Origin: Incurvaria masculella | Lineage: Eukaryota > Arthropoda > Insecta > Lepidoptera > Incurvariidae | Assembly (NCBI GenBank): GCA_946894095.1 | Contig: OX335642.1 | Coordinates: 19,169,021 to 19,233,020, forward strand | Reading direction: 5' to 3' | DNA: 64,000 nucleotides | Shown here: positions 61,200 through 64,000 of the stretch, in pieces | How positions within the stretch are numbered: the stretch's first letter is position 1 | Layout of the letters: every line of letters starts with the position of its first letter | The notes under the pieces: generated by a model | Databases searched by the model: none | What the model saw: the letters and a program-made list of their open reading frames with translations, nothing else | Told to the model about the DNA's origin: nothing | Position numbers and translations under genes: made by a program

Positions 61200-61545
61200 A
61201 CACACCCACCATGATAATTTAGCCTAACGTACGGCATTCCCTAAGTAATTAGGTGCCATGCCAGGACCTTCACTTTTAAGAGCGCAGCTACATAAACCTG
61301 AATAGAAAATCAGGACAATTTTCCATTGCCGCTTCATCCAATGTGATGGTAACAACCCGGGCGGGCTTGAAACTCTACCACCTAGTAGGGGAGTTATATG
61401 TTTGCATGAATTACGTCACATAGATAAAATAGCTCGCATTCGTGATAAAATGCACTCATCCAGATAAAGAAAGTGATTTATGATTGAACCCGTGTCGAGG
61501 CATGGAAAGCAAGCCCCCGCGCTCCTACGCTACGAGCCGCTCTAT
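61200..61545 (-). mobile_element. full-length but old SINE
   Basis: TAATTAGGTGCCATGCCAGG, CCATTGCCGCTTCATCCAAT, CAACCCGGGCGGGCTTGAAA, CACCTAGTAGGGGAG, then GATTGAACCCGTGTCGAGG (B box complement) and CTACGCTACGAGCCGCT (A box region complement). Confidence 0.82.
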
Positions 61546-61619
61546 GTCTCTATTGCTACGGCTTTTAATAATTAAAAAAACAATCTGTCCACCTAAGAAA
61601 ATTACACGTATTACAAACA

Positions 61620-61935
61620 CTTATGTACAGTAAGGGACACACCCCTTCACGCCTGAGGAACGCCCCGCACGCACAATCTCAGCGCGGAGCGTAATTGTCG
61701 CGTGTAGTGTTGATTATTTCCGAAATTGGGTCCGGGGCGCTGAGGGTCGGGGGGGTGGAGGGGCGGCAGGCGGGGCGGGGGCGCGGGGCGGGCGGGAGAC
61801 TGCGGGTAGCCACATGGAGTGGATCGATGCCGCCACGCAGTCAGACATGAATAGGCAAGACACTTGAAGCATGGAATGGGGCGGATCGCTCTTCGGCGTG
61901 ATTCGGGGCTCGGTGAGGTTCTGCTTGGGTCGTGC
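61620..61935. other. GC-rich block, candidate promoter
   Basis: CpG-rich with GGGGGGGTGGAGGGGCGGCA, GGCGGGGCGGGGGCGCGGGG and CGGGCGGGAGACTGCGGGTA. Minus-strand frames over it (Pro/Arg rich) look like composition effects. A place where a non-coding vinculin first exon could lie, but nothing proves it. Confidence 0.3.
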
Positions 61936-62004
61936 CTCTGCATGGATGCATAATCGTGTTATTTTTATCTCTGTCAAGTCTCCGAACACTCTAAAATTCG
62001 TAAT

Positions 62005-62238
62005 ATTTAGGTCCCGTCGCAAAAAGCGAAAAAAGGGTTACGGGCTAGCTCTGGTGTCTGTCAGTCACAGGCGTTTTGTCCGGTTGTTTAAAATTCTGAA
62101 AAAAAAACATTTGGTATAATTTTGTAGTTGTGGTATTACTTTACCTCAAAATATTATAATTTTTGAGAAAAAGCTAAGAAGCCAGCAGTCAGACGGAACC
62201 CTTGTCACGTGAAAACGTTAACGTTTGACCGGTTTTTT
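62005..62238 (+). mobile_element. short element GTCGCAAAAAG ... TTGACCGGTTTTTT
   Basis: TTAGGTCCCGTCGCAAAAAG, GGTTACGGGCTAGCTCTGGT, TTTTGTCCGGTTGTTTAAAA, GACGGAACCCTTGTCACGTG and TTTGACCGGTTTTTTAA. Same order as 19852-20284; its termini echo the GGGTTCC family (GGTCCCGT ... GGCCGGTTTTT). Confidence 0.7.
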
Positions 62239-62259
62239 AAAGACAATATCGCTAGAGCC

Positions 62260-62490
62260 GGCGAGTCAGTTCGCGTACGAATACACTCCTGATTCACTAC
62301 TGATTTTCTTGAGTTCCGACAACACGTAAAAACTCAAAAGGTACTATTTAGTTCAATGAATATTCGATCTTGCGCGTCCCGAATTCATAAGCGAACTAAC
62401 TACGTTTTCCACTAACTCGTTGCTACGCTGCCGCAATATGAATGAGTTTCAATCACTACTCCCATCTTTCCATGCTCGCTGATCTTGAAC
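62260..62490. repeat. GCGAGCATGG-type repeat
   Basis: GAGTCAGTTCGCGTACGAAT, CTACTGATTTTCTTGAGTTC, GCGCGTCCCGAATTCATAAG, CGAACTAACTACG and AATGAGTTTCAATCACTACT, CCCATCTTTCCATGCTCGCT. Half of the MITE seen at 32045-32358. Confidence 0.65.
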
Positions 62491-63129
62491 GAATATGAAT
62501 AATAGCAAACCTCATTTTACATACCCACACGCGCCTAAACACTTTCTCAACAAAACACCAACAAAACCCTCTTACAATTCCACATTCCCACATAACCCTA
62601 TACATTCATATAACTATTTCAAACATTTAAATGTATATAACTGGCCGTTATTTACATATGTTGTTAACTTATAATGCGTTTTTGCTTCTCCTGTTTCTAT
62701 TTTGAGTTAGTTTCAATACCTCGAGATCCGGTGGTGGCGATGGTACAACACTACTTGAGCACGCTTACCGAAGTAAACGCGGGCATAAACGCTGAGCCAC
62801 ATTACCGTTTCCCTACAGCATTACATACACATTGGCCTATCTTAATCTTAATAGTATTGTACAAAATTGTAAAACATGACTATATAAGGAAATAAAAAGC
62901 TTCTATTCTATTCTAACCGGCAAGAATCTTTCCCGGAAGAAAAGGCTTGCCTTTTTCACATATTTCTATTCTGTTCATATGCTTCATCACTAATAATAAT
63001 AATAATGTCTATGGTCAGCTGTCACATGTGACAGATGTTGAAAATTTTTGCAAAATGAAAATTATTTAATTGTTTAATAATTTTCATTGTTGCTGAAGGT
63101 GTTCGACAAAAATCCCATGTGACAAGTAT

Positions 63130-63560
63130 TTCTGGAGCTTGCGGCCATAGATACTCACCACTACCGCGCCACCCACCACTTTGGCTCCCCGCAAAGGGAT
63201 CCAGCCAACACGGCCCCGCTACCACCTGATGCGGGGCCCACCACTTCTCCAGCGTGCTTGAGGTCAGCGGGCTGCTGCCTGCACCTGACCTCCGCCGCCG
63301 AAGGACCGAGGCGCATCACCCGGCGCCGCGCGCAAGAAATTCTGCGTGCCGGCGCCGAGCAGTTCGGCGGATGCGGGGCTCTCCGAGATGGGGGTGGTGG
63401 AGGCCTGCGTGTCAAGGCCACCACCCATCGTTCAAAGCCTGGCTCACGTCGTCCCGGAGAGCGCCGCCACCACGGCCTGCACCCACCAGCGCGCTTGGAG
63501 GAGGCAGTTTCCATACACCATCTGACACGAGCTGCCTAATGATTGTCGGAAAGCGAAGCG
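63130..63560. other. GC-rich block with a strong minus-strand donor
   Basis: CpG-rich. On the minus strand GGCGCGGTAGTG is followed by GTGAGTATCT, a near-ideal donor at about 63158. The minus frame 63161-63514 and the plus frame 63258-63539 are both open and of biased composition, so coding cannot be decided. It could be an upstream exon of vinculin or of another gene. Confidence 0.35.
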
Positions 63561-63799
63561 CCTTACGCCAAGCACTAATGCAGGATAATTTCAATTGTTG
63601 TTCAATTTCATTTAATTTCAGTTGTTGGCCGACATGCCAAATGATGCGTCAATCTCAAGTTTTGAAACATAACGGCCTTCGATTATTAGTTGTCTCACCA
63701 TGCGCGCCGCTAATGGTGGCCGGAAGGGGCAGGTGCCCCCCGCGCCCCTTGGAGATTCGTGTGCGCTGAACTAAACCCATAAATTAATATTGTTCCGAT

Positions 63800-63986
63800 C
63801 CTCCCGCCCCCCTGGGCCATCCTGAGCCATAGGCTCGACGATCCTGTGTCTCACAGCAATGACATGTCCTCTTCGGTTTAAGTCGGTTTTTGAATGTCCT
63901 TCACGAGATTTGTCACTGAGGCTGGCATGTCTACTCTGGAATCCTATTATCCATCTCTTGGAGTCTCCATTATCTAACAAGCTCAT
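63800..63986 (-). pseudogene. mariner transposase N-terminal remnant
   Basis: Minus-strand frame FQSRHASLSDKSREGHSKTD and then VIAVRHRIVE follows the mariner pattern 'F(Q/K)xGRxSLxDExREGRPxT...(I/V)xAVRxxI' at the second helix-turn-helix. The catalytic domain is not visible downstream; the frame runs into unrelated sequence. Confidence 0.55.
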
Positions 63987-64000
63987 AGAAACATTAAAGT

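Noticed and set aside
61647..62022. Pro/Arg-rich minus-strand frames of about 100 codons
   Set aside because: Composition follows the GC-rich block; two overlapping frames are equally open and neither has a recognised domain.

Overview
The window comes from a nuclear genome, most probably of a moth or butterfly. It carries one recognisable protein-coding gene, in many short exons with GT-AG introns. The rest is dominated by small transposable elements of lepidopteran type: a tRNA-headed SINE with more than a dozen copies, a short element bounded by GGGTTCCGTACCC and CTTGGCCGGTTTTT with internal CCGT runs, a Helitron, hAT, TTAA and fold-back MITEs, and decayed LINE and mariner fragments. No species can be named from the sequence alone.

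The gene is vinculin, the actin-binding adaptor of cell-matrix and cell-cell junctions. It lies on the minus strand from the start codon at 48357 to the left edge. Twenty coding exons join in one open frame of 836 codons plus one base. They cover the helical-bundle head, the proline-rich linker and the first part of the actin-binding tail. The remaining C-terminal exons (about 120 codons, judged from the usual insect length) lie beyond position 1. Intron 1 is about 24 kb (24253-48300) and intron 9 about 9.4 kb (8642-18078); both are full of repeats. Exons 10-20 cluster between 19 and 8641 and exons 2-9 between 18079 and 24252.

The right quarter (48358-64000) is upstream of the start codon. 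I find no conserved cellular gene there. It holds a large inverted repeat, a broken jockey-type reverse transcriptase, SINEs, several GC-rich blocks that could be promoter or 5' UTR, and a mariner remnant at the edge.

The most unusual observations are two decayed tandem arrays copied from the gene's own exons. One (2739-3143) repeats the exon 18 splice-donor region about seven times just downstream of the real donor. The other (21355-21680) holds three degenerate copies of the end of exon 5. Other notable structures are a ~1.25 kb fold-back, a near-perfect 171-bp hairpin, a TTAA-flanked MITE nested in a relative of that hairpin, and ~380-bp direct repeats flanking exon 2. I found no new multi-gene system, CRISPR array, rRNA or free-standing tRNA gene.
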